From an uncultured Prevotellaceae bacterium (GTDB lineage Bacteria > Bacteroidota > Bacteroidia > Bacteroidales > Bacteroidaceae), in assembly GCA_902778255.1 (NCBI GenBank), contig CACYXD010000016.1, forward strand, positions 5,144 to 69,143: 64,000 nucleotides of DNA. Direction: 5' to 3'. This document shows positions 17,583 to 26,278 of the stretch, one piece after another. Below the pieces are notes generated by a model. It was not told the origin of the DNA, did no database searches, and saw nothing but the letters and a program-made list of their open reading frames with translations. Within the stretch, counting starts at the first letter, position 1; every line of letters begins with the position of its first letter. Position numbers and translations under genes: made by a program.

Positions 17583-17606
17583 AAGAGGACTATCATTAGT
17601 CCTCTT
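17583..17606. terminator. Bidirectional terminator between convergent genes
   Basis: A perfect 10-bp stem (17583-17592 with 17597-17606) with a TCAT loop, A-rich on the left and T-rich on the right. It overlaps the stop codon of the gamma-carbonic anhydrase gene. Confidence 0.85.
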
Positions 17607-18102
17607 TCATGTATTCTTTAGCATACTCTACGTAGTGGGCAGCATTATCAGTCTGCCCCGGACGCGTAGGCTTCAGGTATTTTGCAGGAACACCGCCCCA
17701 GATTTCATGAGGCGGTATTTTTGTGTTCTGAAGCACCAGTGCGCCTGCCGCAACGATAGCGCCTTCGCCTATCTCGCAACCATCAAGGAGCGTGGAGCCC
17801 ATGCCTATCAGCGCCCCATCATGGATGGTACAAGCATGAACGGTGACATTATGACCAATGGTCACGTCGCTGCCTATATGCGTAGGCCCTGTGTCATGCG
17901 TCACGTGCACACAACTACCGTCCTGGACGTTCGTACGATCGCCAATGGTGATGGGAGCCACATCGCCCCTCACCACTGCATTGAACCATACTGAGCACTG
18001 GTCGCCCATCGTCACATCGCCCACTATCGTAGCGTTCTCGCTGAAGTAGCAGTCCTTTCCCCACTTGGGTGAAAGGCCCTTATAAGATTTGATTAATGCC
18101 AT
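17596..18102 (-). CDS. Gamma-carbonic anhydrase-like hexapeptide-repeat protein
   Basis: A 168-aa left-handed beta-helix protein (start ATG at 18102, MALIKSYKGLSPKWG). The hexapeptide repeats run over about residues 15-145, and the metal-binding His residues expected in the gamma-CA/YrdA/PaaY group appear in CVHVTHDTG and IGHNVTVHACTIHDGALIGMG. Such proteins are zinc or iron carbonic anhydrases or close relatives, and activity cannot be told from sequence. I rejected the TTG at 18114 because it lies in the promoter. The -7 element is at 18112-18119 (minus), so the 5' leader should be only a few bases. Confidence 0.88.
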   Translation of the reverse strand: MALIKSYKGLSPKWGKDCYFSENATIVGDVTMGDQCSVWFNAVVRGDVAPITIGDRTNVQDGSCVHVTHDTGPTHIGSDVTIGHNVTVHACTIHDGALIGMGSTLLDGCEIGEGAIVAAGALVLQNTKIPPHEIWGGVPAKYLKPTRPGQTDNAAHYVEYAKEYMKED

Positions 18103-18111
18103 AACTGGGTG

Positions 18112-18119
18112 CAAAGATA
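18112..18119 (-). promoter_or_regulatory. Promoter -7 element of the gamma-carbonic anhydrase gene
   Basis: Minus-strand TATCTTTG with only 9 nt to the ATG at 18102, so a very short leader is expected. Confidence 0.75.
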
Positions 18120-18160
18120 ATAATTATCTTTTAATATTTTGTCCTTTCCCCACTTTTTTG

Positions 18161-18168
18161 TATCTTTG
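18161..18168 (+). promoter_or_regulatory. Promoter -7 element of the GH2 gene
   Basis: TATCTTTG, 21 nt before the ATG at 18190. A TTTG at 18138-18141 sits about where the -33 element is expected. Confidence 0.75.
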
Positions 18169-18189
18169 CACCATAAACCTTTTAGACTT

Positions 18190-20019
18190 ATGAAAAAATA
18201 TCTGACTACCTTATTGGCGCTGATAGCCATAGTGGCTACGGCACAGGCCGCAGAGGTGCCCCTGCTGGGCAACGTGTATGCACGACAGGCAACACTGCTG
18301 AACGGAGACTGGAAATACATCGTCGATGTACAAGAGGAGGGTTACTATGACTACAGAATGAACCTCAACAGATGGGGATTCTTCCAGAATGCGAAGCCTC
18401 AACGCCCCGAGGACTTGATTGAATACGACTTCGACAAGGCCCCGAAGATGCAGATTCCAAGCGACTGGAACACAAAGGACGAGCATCTGTTTCTCTACGA
18501 GGGAACGGTTTGGTTCAAAAAGTCGTTTACCTATCACAAGCAAGAAGGACAGCACACATTATTATACTTCGGTGCAGTAAACTACGACTGCCATGTCTAT
18601 GTGAACACGAAGCACGTGACCCACCATATCGGTGGCTTCACTCCTTTCAATATTGACGTAACCGATCAACTGAAAGAAGGTGAGAACGTTCTCATCGTGA
18701 AAGTAGACAATAAGCGCCATCGCGACAATGTGCCCACGCAGATCTTCGACTGGTGGAACTACGGTGGCATCACCCGTGACGTGATGCTAGTCAACGTGGC
18801 CAACACCTATATCGAGAACTACAAATGGAATCTGGAGAAGGCAGGCGAAAAGGACAAGAAGCGCACCATCAGCCTGACTGCCAACTTGAACAAGGCCGAG
18901 GCAGGACAGCAGATTACGATAAACATACCCGAACTGAAACTGAAGCAGACACTGACCACTGATGCAGAGGGAAAGGTGCAGGCACAATTTCAAATTCAAA
19001 AATCTAAATTACAACTGTGGTGCCCAGAGAATCCGAAGCTCTACAACGTGGAGATGACGCTGAACGGCGAGACGCTGAAAGACGAGGTGGGCTTCCGCAC
19101 CATCGAGACCAAGGGTAGGCAGATACTGCTGAACGGCAAGCCCATCTTCCTGCACGGCATCAGCATTCATGAAGAGAAGCCCAACGGCGGCGGGCGCTGC
19201 AACTCGTTGGCAGATGCCAAGACCTTGCTCGACTGGGCACAGGAGCTAGGCTGCAACTACGTGCGACTGGCTCACTACCCCCACAACGAATTTATGGTTC
19301 GTGAGGCTGAGCGTCGCGGTATCCTGGTGTGGAGTGAGATTCCCGTTTACTGGACTATCTCATGGAAAAACGAGGGCACCTTCAACAATGCCAAGCGCCA
19401 GCTGACCGATATGATTATGCGCGACCAAAACCGCGCCAACGTCATCATCTGGTCTATTGCCAACGAGACACCCCACTCTGCCGATCGCGACACGTTCCTG
19501 GGCAACCTGGCAAAATACGCACGCACGCTAGACAACACCCGCCTCATTTCCATGGCTATGGAGGTGACAGGTCAGTCGAACTACGTGAACCGTCTGCACG
19601 ACAATATGCACGAGCACGTGGACGTAGTGAGCTTCAACCAGTACATCGGCTGGTATCGCGACGTGAATGACGCACCGAAGATGAAGTGGGAGATTCCTTA
19701 CGAAAAGCCCGTCATCATCAGCGAGTTTGGCGGCGGTGCGAAGTACGGCTATCATGGTGCGAAGAACCAGCGCTGGACAGAGGAATTTCAGGAGAACCTG
19801 TATAAGGAGAATATCGCCATGCTCGACAAAATTGAAGGTCTGGCAGGCACCACGCCCTGGATTCTGAAGGACTTCCGTTCACCCCGTCGTGTACTCAACG
19901 GCATTCAGGACTACTACAACATGAAAGGTCTCTACAGCGATAAGGGCGAGAAAAAGAAAGCTTTCTACGTGGTAAAGGCATGGTACGATAAAAAAGAACA
20001 ATGGAACAAGCAACAGTAG
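18190..20019 (+). CDS. Secreted glycoside hydrolase family 2 enzyme (beta-galactosidase/glucuronidase type)
   Basis: A 609-aa protein with a signal peptide (LTTLLALIAIVATAQA). Domain order is sugar-binding jelly roll (about 35-200), immunoglobulin-like (about 205-305), then TIM barrel (about 306-600). The predicted acid/base is E426 in IIWSIANETPHS and the nucleophile E512 in PVIISEFGGG; RLAHYPHNE is the usual barrel motif. It is shorter than classic LacZ and lacks the C-terminal domains, which fits periplasmic Bacteroidota GH2 enzymes acting on oligosaccharides. I start it at the ATG at 18190, 21 nt after the -7 element. Its 3' end overlaps the FAD-reductase gene by 19 nt. Substrate not resolvable. 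Confidence 0.92.
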   Translation: MKKYLTTLLALIAIVATAQAAEVPLLGNVYARQATLLNGDWKYIVDVQEEGYYDYRMNLNRWGFFQNAKPQRPEDLIEYDFDKAPKMQIPSDWNTKDEHLFLYEGTVWFKKSFTYHKQEGQHTLLYFGAVNYDCHVYVNTKHVTHHIGGFTPFNIDVTDQLKEGENVLIVKVDNKRHRDNVPTQIFDWWNYGGITRDVMLVNVANTYIENYKWNLEKAGEKDKKRTISLTANLNKAEAGQQITINIPELKLKQTLTTDAEGKVQAQFQIQKSKLQLWCPENPKLYNVEMTLNGETLKDEVGFRTIETKGRQILLNGKPIFLHGISIHEEKPNGGGRCNSLADAKTLLDWAQELGCNYVRLAHYPHNEFMVREAERRGILVWSEIPVYWTISWKNEGTFNNAKRQLTDMIMRDQNRANVIIWSIANETPHSADRDTFLGNLAKYARTLDNTRLISMAMEVTGQSNYVNRLHDNMHEHVDVVSFNQYIGWYRDVNDAPKMKWEIPYEKPVIISEFGGGAKYGYHGAKNQRWTEEFQENLYKENIAMLDKIEGLAGTTPWILKDFRSPRRVLNGIQDYYNMKGLYSDKGEKKKAFYVVKAWYDKKEQWNKQQ

Positions 20020-21008
20020 CAATTATCGGAGCAGGCCCTGCGGGAACAACGTGCGGCCTGCTTCTTAGAAAAAAGAATATCAACTGTGTGCTCATCGACA
20101 GAGCCACTTTCCCACGTGACAAGATTTGCGGTGGCGGACTGACGCCTCGCTCATATAAGCTATTGTCACGTCTCTTTCCTGATTTCCGTTACGACTACAA
20201 CAGCGTACACCGTCTGAAGCTCTGCATAGAAGGCGAACAGGTGCTCGACTTTCAGATGGGCGAAGAGATACGCATCGTGAAGCGCCGTAAGTTTGATGCC
20301 CAGCTCTTAGAGCGCTATCAGCAACAGGGCGGCACCTTTATCAACGAGGCACTAACGGGTATCGAGGAACAAGGCAGGAAGGTGATCATCACACTGCAGT
20401 CGGGGCGACAGATAGAATGCGAATATCTGGTGGGTGCCGATGGTGCCAACAGCCGCGTACGCAAATACCTGAACCCCAACTCAAAGCACGGCATCCTCTG
20501 CATGGAGCAATACGGGCCAAAGTCTGCCGATAATGCCATCATAGGCAACCTGTCGCGTTTCTATCGTCAGGGCTACTACTACAGCTTCCCTAACGAGAGC
20601 TACGACGTGCAGGGCTTTGGCGACTATATGACCACGCCCCAGATGTTTCGTAAGGTTTTGCGAGATATGGGCTGTCCTGACGAAAAACCATTGGGAGCCT
20701 ATATCCCCCAGAGCATCGAATATCCGCTTCGCAAGAACATCATATTGATTGGCGATGCCGGCGGATTCCCAAACCGTCTGACTTTCGAAGGCCTTTATTA
20801 CGCTTTCCTCACCGCCAATCACGCGGCTATGGCCATCAGCACGAGCACACCATTCGCGTTGGTGAACAAACAAGTTTTCTCCAACAAGAAAATCGAGGAA
20901 TATGCTGCTCGTTTCTTCTACAGCGAGATAGGCCTCTCCATTCTGAAGTTCTTCTGCAAGACCATGCCAGGAATCATCACATGGGCTTTCAATAAGGCTA
21001 TGGGATAA
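20001..21008 (+). CDS. FAD-dependent oxidoreductase, geranylgeranyl reductase family
   Basis: A 335-aa flavoprotein with the FAD-binding GAGPAG motif near the N-terminus (VAIIGAGPAGTTCGLLLR), the family's PRDKICGGGLTPRS segment and a second FAD motif (LIGDAGGFPNRLTFEGLYYA) near residue 250. Related enzymes reduce isoprenoid chains of lipids or quinones, and others are halogenase-like; substrate unknown. Its ATG lies inside the end of the GH2 gene, so it is cotranscribed, although no shared pathway is obvious. A 23-bp-stem hairpin follows. Confidence 0.85.
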   Translation: MEQATVAIIGAGPAGTTCGLLLRKKNINCVLIDRATFPRDKICGGGLTPRSYKLLSRLFPDFRYDYNSVHRLKLCIEGEQVLDFQMGEEIRIVKRRKFDAQLLERYQQQGGTFINEALTGIEEQGRKVIITLQSGRQIECEYLVGADGANSRVRKYLNPNSKHGILCMEQYGPKSADNAIIGNLSRFYRQGYYYSFPNESYDVQGFGDYMTTPQMFRKVLRDMGCPDEKPLGAYIPQSIEYPLRKNIILIGDAGGFPNRLTFEGLYYAFLTANHAAMAISTSTPFALVNKQVFSNKKIEEYAARFFYSEIGLSILKFFCKTMPGIITWAFNKAMG

Positions 21009-21032
21009 TTGCGAAAAAAGCGGACAACATCG

Positions 21033-21095
21033 TGCTCATATTTTAAAAATTTCGAAGCAAGTACTCTTTGGCTCGAAATTTTTAAAATATGAGCA
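21033..21095. terminator. AT-rich hairpin with 23-bp perfect stem
   Basis: Arms 21033-21055 and 21073-21095 are exact reverse complements with a 17-nt loop, and the right arm is followed by TTTTT. It lies 25 nt after the FAD-reductase stop and most likely terminates that transcript, though the stem is far longer than a terminator needs. Confidence 0.8.
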
Positions 21096-21364
21096 TTTTT
21101 GTATTCAATTATAAATCAACAACTTACAAAGAAACCCCGTTTAAGTTCATTTTCATGATTTTGCAACGGAGCCGCCGTTGCAATTTCAAGTGCCAAATTA
21201 TAATTTATAATCCTAGCTTTATTGGAATTTTTCATCGTAGAACAAAAAATTCTGACGCGCCAATTTTTATCAATAATCTTGACAAGTATCTTTAGAAAAA
21301 AAATGAAAATTCGTCCAATTCGTTTTTTTTCGTCAAAAAAGTGGCAATTTTCAGAATTACTTTG
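21096..21364. other. Intergenic stretch without recognisable gene
   Basis: About 270 nt of AT-rich DNA between the hairpin and the next promoter. Short open frames exist on both strands but look like no known protein and have no promoter of their own. It may hold a decayed gene or regulatory DNA; I see no clear structure. Confidence 0.5.
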
Positions 21365-21372
21365 TACATTTG
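21365..21372 (+). promoter_or_regulatory. Promoter -7 element of the TonB-domain gene
   Basis: TACATTTG, followed by a fairly long 68-nt leader before the ATG at 21441. Confidence 0.7.
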
Positions 21373-21440
21373 CAGCATCAACTCGAAGCAAAAGCAGCGA
21401 GAGCAAAACCTAATTCAACAAACAAAAACCTAAAAGCAAT

Positions 21441-22781
21441 ATGAGAAACGGATTTAGAGTATTTACAATCCTTATGTGCTTCATCTTCTGCATGACAGCA
21501 GGAGCACAAATAGACAAGCCGAAAGAGGAAAAGACTGTTTATGTAGCCAAGAAAGACAAAAAATGGTACACAGTGACTGCCCAGTTCAGCATCCATAAAC
21601 AATACCCAGAGCTGCAAAAGGCCTTTGGGAATATTCTCTTTGGAATAGAGGATGCATCATTGCAGAATGCATTCCATTCCTATTTGAATACATATGAGAA
21701 ATGTACCATCCCACAAGAGAAGGAAGCCACAATGGGATGTCGAGAAACATTCACTGTGAAATATCTAAGCGGTGAAGCAGACAAATACCTATGCTATAGA
21801 GTGTCACATGTTAAGACGTCGAAAGAAGATAAAAGAATCGTTACTCAAAAGAATGATATATTCAATATCATCTTTGATGTGAAACAGAAAAAGATCCTTA
21901 CCCTTGAAGACGTGCTTTTACCAGATAAAGTAGCCGAGGTTAAAGGACTTATTGGAGGTGCATTTCCTCAGATGCACATGGACAACGAGAAAATCAGCAT
22001 TGGATGTATGAAGAACGGAAAGATGATGGCTGTAGAGATGTTCTATGAATTATACATCAATGCCTTCACAGAAGAGTTCAAACAGAAATTAGATTGGGAA
22101 ACTATAGTGCAACGTGCAGAAAAGAAAGTATACGATTATGTCGATGAAAATCCTACATTTCCTGGTGGAGACAATGAAATGATAAAATGGATCAAGGCTA
22201 ACATCAACTATCCAGAAGAAGCAAAAACGAGCGAGTTATATGAAATACTGCTCTGTAGTTCCATCGTTGGAAAGGATGGTTCGTTAAGTGACATTAAAGT
22301 CAACTCATCAAAAACAGGTGAATCAACTCTCGCTAATGAGCTTTCCCATTTACTTGAACAAATGCCAAAATGGAATCCTGGAGTATTGTATGGATGCCCC
22401 GTAAGGGCTCTACGGACATTTGCCATAACATTTGCAGAAGGGGATATCATATTGGGGGATAAGTCTAAGGTACTTGATATCGTAGAACAGATGCCGCAGT
22501 TCAGGGGCGGTGATGCAGCATTGATGGAGTATCTGAACAAAGCAATTAAATATCCACCAGTTGCTGAGGCAAATGGTATACAAGGACGTGTTGTTACAAC
22601 TTTCGTGGTTGAGCGTGATGGTTCCATCACCGATGTTAAAGTTCTCAGGTCCGTTGACCCCTCTCTCGACAGAGAAGCTTTTCGCGTTGTCAGGTCAATG
22701 CCGAGGTGGATTCCTGGAAAACAGAAGGGAAGTCCTGTACGCGTAAAATTCACATTGCCCGTTACTTTTAGATTGCAATAA
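21441..22781 (+). CDS. Protein with two TonB C-terminal domains
   Basis: A 446-aa exported protein (signal peptide ending TAGA, then Gln). An N-terminal region of unknown fold (about 30-210) is followed by two tandem TonB_C domains. The first (about 233-335) starts NPTFPGGDNEMIKWIKANINYP; the second (about 350-446) starts MPQFRGGDAALMEYLNKAIKYP and carries the typical GRVVTTFVVERDGSITDVKV core. Unlike a classic TonB it has a cleavable signal and no Pro-rich linker, so it may be a free periplasmic protein. The second domain is closer to consensus than the first. It is a single gene. Confidence 0.85.
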   Translation: MRNGFRVFTILMCFIFCMTAGAQIDKPKEEKTVYVAKKDKKWYTVTAQFSIHKQYPELQKAFGNILFGIEDASLQNAFHSYLNTYEKCTIPQEKEATMGCRETFTVKYLSGEADKYLCYRVSHVKTSKEDKRIVTQKNDIFNIIFDVKQKKILTLEDVLLPDKVAEVKGLIGGAFPQMHMDNEKISIGCMKNGKMMAVEMFYELYINAFTEEFKQKLDWETIVQRAEKKVYDYVDENPTFPGGDNEMIKWIKANINYPEEAKTSELYEILLCSSIVGKDGSLSDIKVNSSKTGESTLANELSHLLEQMPKWNPGVLYGCPVRALRTFAITFAEGDIILGDKSKVLDIVEQMPQFRGGDAALMEYLNKAIKYPPVAEANGIQGRVVTTFVVERDGSITDVKVLRSVDPSLDREAFRVVRSMPRWIPGKQKGSPVRVKFTLPVTFRLQ

Positions 22782-22822
22782 ATAGAGCAACATCTTGCTG
22801 CAATCATAAAAAGAAGATGCAA

Positions 22823-22860
22823 AAAAAACAGAGGACACGCGAACACGGCCTCTGTTTTTT
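22823..22860. terminator. Bidirectional terminator
   Basis: A perfect 12-bp inverted repeat (22823-22834 with 22849-22860) with A6 on one side and T6 on the other, between the convergent TonB-domain and mdh genes. Confidence 0.88.
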
Positions 22861-22882
22861 GTATCCTTTAATCTTTATCCGA

Positions 22883-23869
22883 TTACAGGTTTGCATTGTC
22901 CTTGCACCACTCATCAACAGTGGGGATGATGCCGAGAGAGATAATCTCGTCGCGCATCTTCTGCAGGTGCTCGTATGAAGCCTGGAGTGCAGCCATTTCC
23001 TCTGCAGTACCCTCGGGCTCGGTGAAGTGAACACCGTCCTTGTCGATAACGGTAGGCATAGCCATCATCACGTTCTTGAAGCCGTATGCGTTGACATAGC
23101 AACCTGCAGGCCACTTGAAGGGCTCACCACCCATAGCCCCCTCAATCATCTTAACAGCCTGATAAGCGGGACTCTGGAATGAACTACGGCCACGGAGCTT
23201 GATGATGTTGCTACCACCCTGAGTGGTCATGTGCTTAATCTCAGCCCAACGCTCGGCAGAGAGAGGAAGTTCAGAGAGGGGCTTGCCGTCGATGAGAGCC
23301 TTGCTGGCGAATACAGCCATCTGCTCGCCGTGACCACCGTATGTGAATGCATTGGTAACCTTGTCCTGACGAACACCGAACTCCTGAGCGAGCTGCTGCT
23401 GCAGACGGGTAGAGTCGAGAGCTGCCAGAGAAGTCAGCTGGTTGGGCTTCAATCCTGAGTGAATCAGAGCAGTCAGAGCAGTCACATCAGCGGGGTTGAA
23501 GATAACCACCACGTGCTTCACATCGGGACAGTACTTCTTGATGTTCTCACCGAATTCAGCGGCAATCTGACAGTTGCCTTTCAGCAGATCCTCACGGGTC
23601 ATACCCTCCTTACGGGGAGCACCACCTGAAGATATGATGTACTTAGCACCTGTGAAAGCCTCAACAGCATCTACGGTGTAAGAGATATTTGCACCAGGGA
23701 AGGCACAGTGGCACATCTCGTCATACACACCATGAACACCGGGCTCATAGATATCATACAAGCAGATGTTAGGAGTAAGACCCAGCATCAGCACACTCTG
23801 AACCATGTTAGAACCGATCATACCACCGGCACCAACAATCACCAATTTCTCGTCAGTTAAAAATGCCAT
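22883..23869 (-). CDS. mdh: Malate dehydrogenase
   Basis: A 328-aa NAD-dependent enzyme that interconverts malate and oxaloacetate. The Rossmann motif is VIVGAGGMIGSNMVQ, the substrate-binding Arg segment is APRKEGMTREDLLKGN, and LDSTRLQQQLA plus the catalytic-His segment TYGGHGEQMAVF follow in the family order. Length and motifs match the Bacteroidota malate dehydrogenase type. It is monocistronic, with the promoter at 23908-23915 (minus) and a strong shared terminator. Confidence 0.94.
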   Translation of the reverse strand: MAFLTDEKLVIVGAGGMIGSNMVQSVLMLGLTPNICLYDIYEPGVHGVYDEMCHCAFPGANISYTVDAVEAFTGAKYIISSGGAPRKEGMTREDLLKGNCQIAAEFGENIKKYCPDVKHVVVIFNPADVTALTALIHSGLKPNQLTSLAALDSTRLQQQLAQEFGVRQDKVTNAFTYGGHGEQMAVFASKALIDGKPLSELPLSAERWAEIKHMTTQGGSNIIKLRGRSSFQSPAYQAVKMIEGAMGGEPFKWPAGCYVNAYGFKNVMMAMPTVIDKDGVHFTEPEGTAEEMAALQASYEHLQKMRDEIISLGIIPTVDEWCKDNANL

Positions 23870-23907
23870 ATTCTAAAAAGTATTTATTTAAGATTTATTT
23901 TGTGCCG

Positions 23908-23915
23908 CAAAATTA
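23908..23915 (-). promoter_or_regulatory. Promoter -7 element of mdh
   Basis: Minus-strand TAATTTTG, 38 nt before the ATG at 23869. Confidence 0.65.
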
Positions 23916-23921
23916 CATAAA

Positions 23922-23956
23922 AGAATTGAGATTTGAGAATTGAGTTTTGAGATTTT
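23922..23956. repeat. 7-bp tandem repeat upstream of mdh
   Basis: Five units of AGAATTG, AGATTTG or AGTTTTG type in register, lying where the mdh -33 element would be expected. Confidence 0.85.
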
Positions 23957-24010
23957 TAATGACTTCAAGAAAAAAACAGACTTTCCAATTTATAATTAAA
24001 AAATATTTAC

Positions 24011-24018
24011 TATCTTTG
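24011..24018 (+). promoter_or_regulatory. Promoter -7 element of the peptidase/hypD operon
   Basis: TATCTTTG, 32 nt before the ATG at 24051. It is the only good promoter before the five genes up to 31405. Confidence 0.75.
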
Positions 24019-24050
24019 CCAACTGGAAATTACAAATCACTACAACTAAA

Positions 24051-24896
24051 ATGAAACAACTCCTTTTACTGTTGACATGGACACTGGTTTTCACGGCCTG
24101 TGAGAGCAATCAGAAAACCGCAGAACCTGTAGCCGAAGAAGATACGCTCAACATACCTGAGTGCATTGTCACCACCCCACCCGATTCTTTGAATCTCGAC
24201 CCATTCTACCAGAAATATGTCGATGTAAACGGCTTGCCACTTATCTCTTCATGGCGTGTGCCCGATTCTGCTTTTGCTGCTGCCCATAGAACACTGTACG
24301 CCATGACGTCGATGTTGCCAGAAGCGGTACTCGACTCGATGGTAGCTCGTGGTACCCGTGTGGCAATCATGGCACGCTATGAAGGCACCACAGATATCCC
24401 AGAGCATCATTATTTGGTGAACGACACTGCGCTGAACTGGGACTTGCGTGCTCGCGGACTGGGAGGCGACTTAGAACTGCCACTTACCTCGTGTGCAGAG
24501 GAAAACATCCTGGCTTACCAGATAGACAAATATCATGCGGAAGACATTCTGATTCATGAGTTTGCCCATAGCATTCATCTCATCGGTCTGATGCTGGCTG
24601 TGCCCGATTTCGATGGACGGTTGAAACAATGTTATGAAAATGCGAAAACAAAGGGTATCTTGGCTGGCACCTATCGTGAGACCGATAAAGAGGAATATTT
24701 TGCCGAGGCCGTGCAGGATTGGTTCAACGTGAATGCAGAGATGCCACACACCGACGGCAAGCACAACTGGTGCAACACCCGTGAGGAGCTACAGATATTC
24801 GCCCCTGATCTGTATAACCTGTTGGCCGAATACTTCCCACAGACAAATATGCAGATTAGCAAACACAAAAAAATAAACGAATATGGCAATCAATAA
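24051..24896 (+). CDS. Lipoprotein with HExxH zinc-metallopeptidase motif
   Basis: A 281-aa predicted lipoprotein (lipobox FTAC, Cys17). A likely metal site is HEFAH in ILIHEFAHSIH, with a Glu-containing segment EEYFAEAVQDWF about 45 residues later as a candidate third ligand, as in gluzincin-type peptidases. I cannot assign a named family. Its last 14 nt overlap the X-Pro aminopeptidase gene, and the operon continues into hypD, so a role in peptide breakdown at the cell surface or periplasm is a reasonable inference. Confidence 0.75.
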   Translation: MKQLLLLLTWTLVFTACESNQKTAEPVAEEDTLNIPECIVTTPPDSLNLDPFYQKYVDVNGLPLISSWRVPDSAFAAAHRTLYAMTSMLPEAVLDSMVARGTRVAIMARYEGTTDIPEHHYLVNDTALNWDLRARGLGGDLELPLTSCAEENILAYQIDKYHAEDILIHEFAHSIHLIGLMLAVPDFDGRLKQCYENAKTKGILAGTYRETDKEEYFAEAVQDWFNVNAEMPHTDGKHNWCNTREELQIFAPDLYNLLAEYFPQTNMQISKHKKINEYGNQ

Positions 24897-26277
24897 GGGA
24901 ACCTATATCAAACGCCGCGCCTGTCTGAAGAAAGACGTAGGAAGCGGACTACTATTGTTTCTTGGTAATGATGAGGTAGGCATGAACTATGCCGACAACA
25001 CCTATCGTTTCCGTCAGGACTCTACATTTCTCTACTTCTTCGGTCTCGACTATCCTGCCCTGGCAGCTATCATTGATATCGATGCCGATAAGGAGATTGT
25101 CTTTGGAAACGAGTTGACCATTGACGACATTGTATGGACTGGCATACAGCCATCGCTTCGTGATAAATGTGAACCAGCTGGCATCAGTGAGGTATTACCA
25201 ATGAATGAGCTCAAAAACTATATCGACAAGGCGCGTTCCAAGAGTCAGCCCATTCATTTCCTGCCTCCCTACCGCGGTGATCACAAGGTATGGCTATGGG
25301 AACTGATTGGCGTAGAGCCTGCTGCACAAGCCGACAAGGCCAGTGTGCCTTTCATTAAAGCCATTGTGAGTCAGCGCAACTATAAAGACGACGAGGAGAT
25401 TCAGTTGATTGAGGAATCGGTTGACTTGAGTACAGAGATGCACCTTGCCGCCTATCGTGCCGTGCGCCCAGGCATCCATGAGAGTGAGGTAGCTGCTGCA
25501 GTAGAAGAGGTGGCCTGTCGTCATGGAAATGCACTGGCCTTCCCCACCATAGCAACGGTACAGGGACAGGTGCTCCATAATCATGGTTTCATCCACCAGT
25601 TGAACGAGGGTGACATTTTCCTGCTGGATGCCGGTGCAGAGACAAAGAGCCATTATGCCGGCGACTTGTCATCATCCATGCCTGTAGGCGAGAAATTCAC
25701 AGACCGTCAGGCAGAGATCTATAACATCCACCTGCGCAGTTTCTATGCCGCAGTAGATAAATTGCAACTGGGTGTGCCTTTCCGTGAGGCACATATCGCA
25801 GCCGCCACAGAAATCGCACGAGGCATAAAGGAACTGGGACTGATGAAGGGCGACCCTGCAGAAGCTGCCGAATGTGGCGCTTACGCTCTGTTTTTCCCTT
25901 GCGGACTGGGCCACATGGTAGGTCTCGATGTTCACAACATGGAGAATCTGGGTGAACAATATGTAGGTTATGCCGAGGGACAGGTAAAGAGCAAACAGTT
26001 TGGCTTCAAGTCATTGCGACTGGCTCGTCCTCTTGAAAAGGGATTTGTGTTCACCGTTGAGCCTGGCATCTATTTCATCCCCGAACTGATGGACAAATGG
26101 GAGGCAGAAGGTCAGTTCCGCGACTTCATCTGCTACGACAAACTGAAGCCCTGGCGCAACTTCACTGGTCTGCGTAATGAATTGAACTATGCCATGACCG
26201 ATAAGGGTGCCCGTCTATTGGGAACCATCAAGAAACCGATGACGATTGAAGAAGTATATAAAGCAAAAAACAACTAA
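24883..26277 (+). CDS. pepP: Xaa-Pro aminopeptidase (M24B)
   Basis: A 464-aa metallopeptidase that removes the residue in front of an N-terminal-penultimate proline. The aminopeptidase P N-terminal domain (about 1-170) precedes a pita-bread catalytic domain. The five metal ligands sit in LLDAGAETKSHYAGDLSSS (two Asp), LGHMVGLDVHN (His), FTVEPGIYF (Glu) and TGLRNE (Glu). No signal peptide, so cytoplasmic. It overlaps the lipoprotein gene by 14 nt, and hypD starts 1 nt after its stop, which ties X-Pro peptide cleavage to hydroxyproline use. Confidence 0.93.
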   Translation: MAINKGTYIKRRACLKKDVGSGLLLFLGNDEVGMNYADNTYRFRQDSTFLYFFGLDYPALAAIIDIDADKEIVFGNELTIDDIVWTGIQPSLRDKCEPAGISEVLPMNELKNYIDKARSKSQPIHFLPPYRGDHKVWLWELIGVEPAAQADKASVPFIKAIVSQRNYKDDEEIQLIEESVDLSTEMHLAAYRAVRPGIHESEVAAAVEEVACRHGNALAFPTIATVQGQVLHNHGFIHQLNEGDIFLLDAGAETKSHYAGDLSSSMPVGEKFTDRQAEIYNIHLRSFYAAVDKLQLGVPFREAHIAAATEIARGIKELGLMKGDPAEAAECGAYALFFPCGLGHMVGLDVHNMENLGEQYVGYAEGQVKSKQFGFKSLRLARPLEKGFVFTVEPGIYFIPELMDKWEAEGQFRDFICYDKLKPWRNFTGLRNELNYAMTDKGARLLGTIKKPMTIEEVYKAKNN

Positions 26278-26278
26278 T

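Noticed and set aside
17596-18114. Start of the gamma-carbonic anhydrase gene at 18114
   Set aside because: That codon is TTG and overlaps the -7 element; the ATG at 18102 gives the normal N-terminus MALIKSYKG.
21096-21364. Small genes in the gap after the FAD reductase
   Set aside because: Short frames on both strands are AT-rich, unlike neighbouring coding DNA, and have no promoter or similarity.
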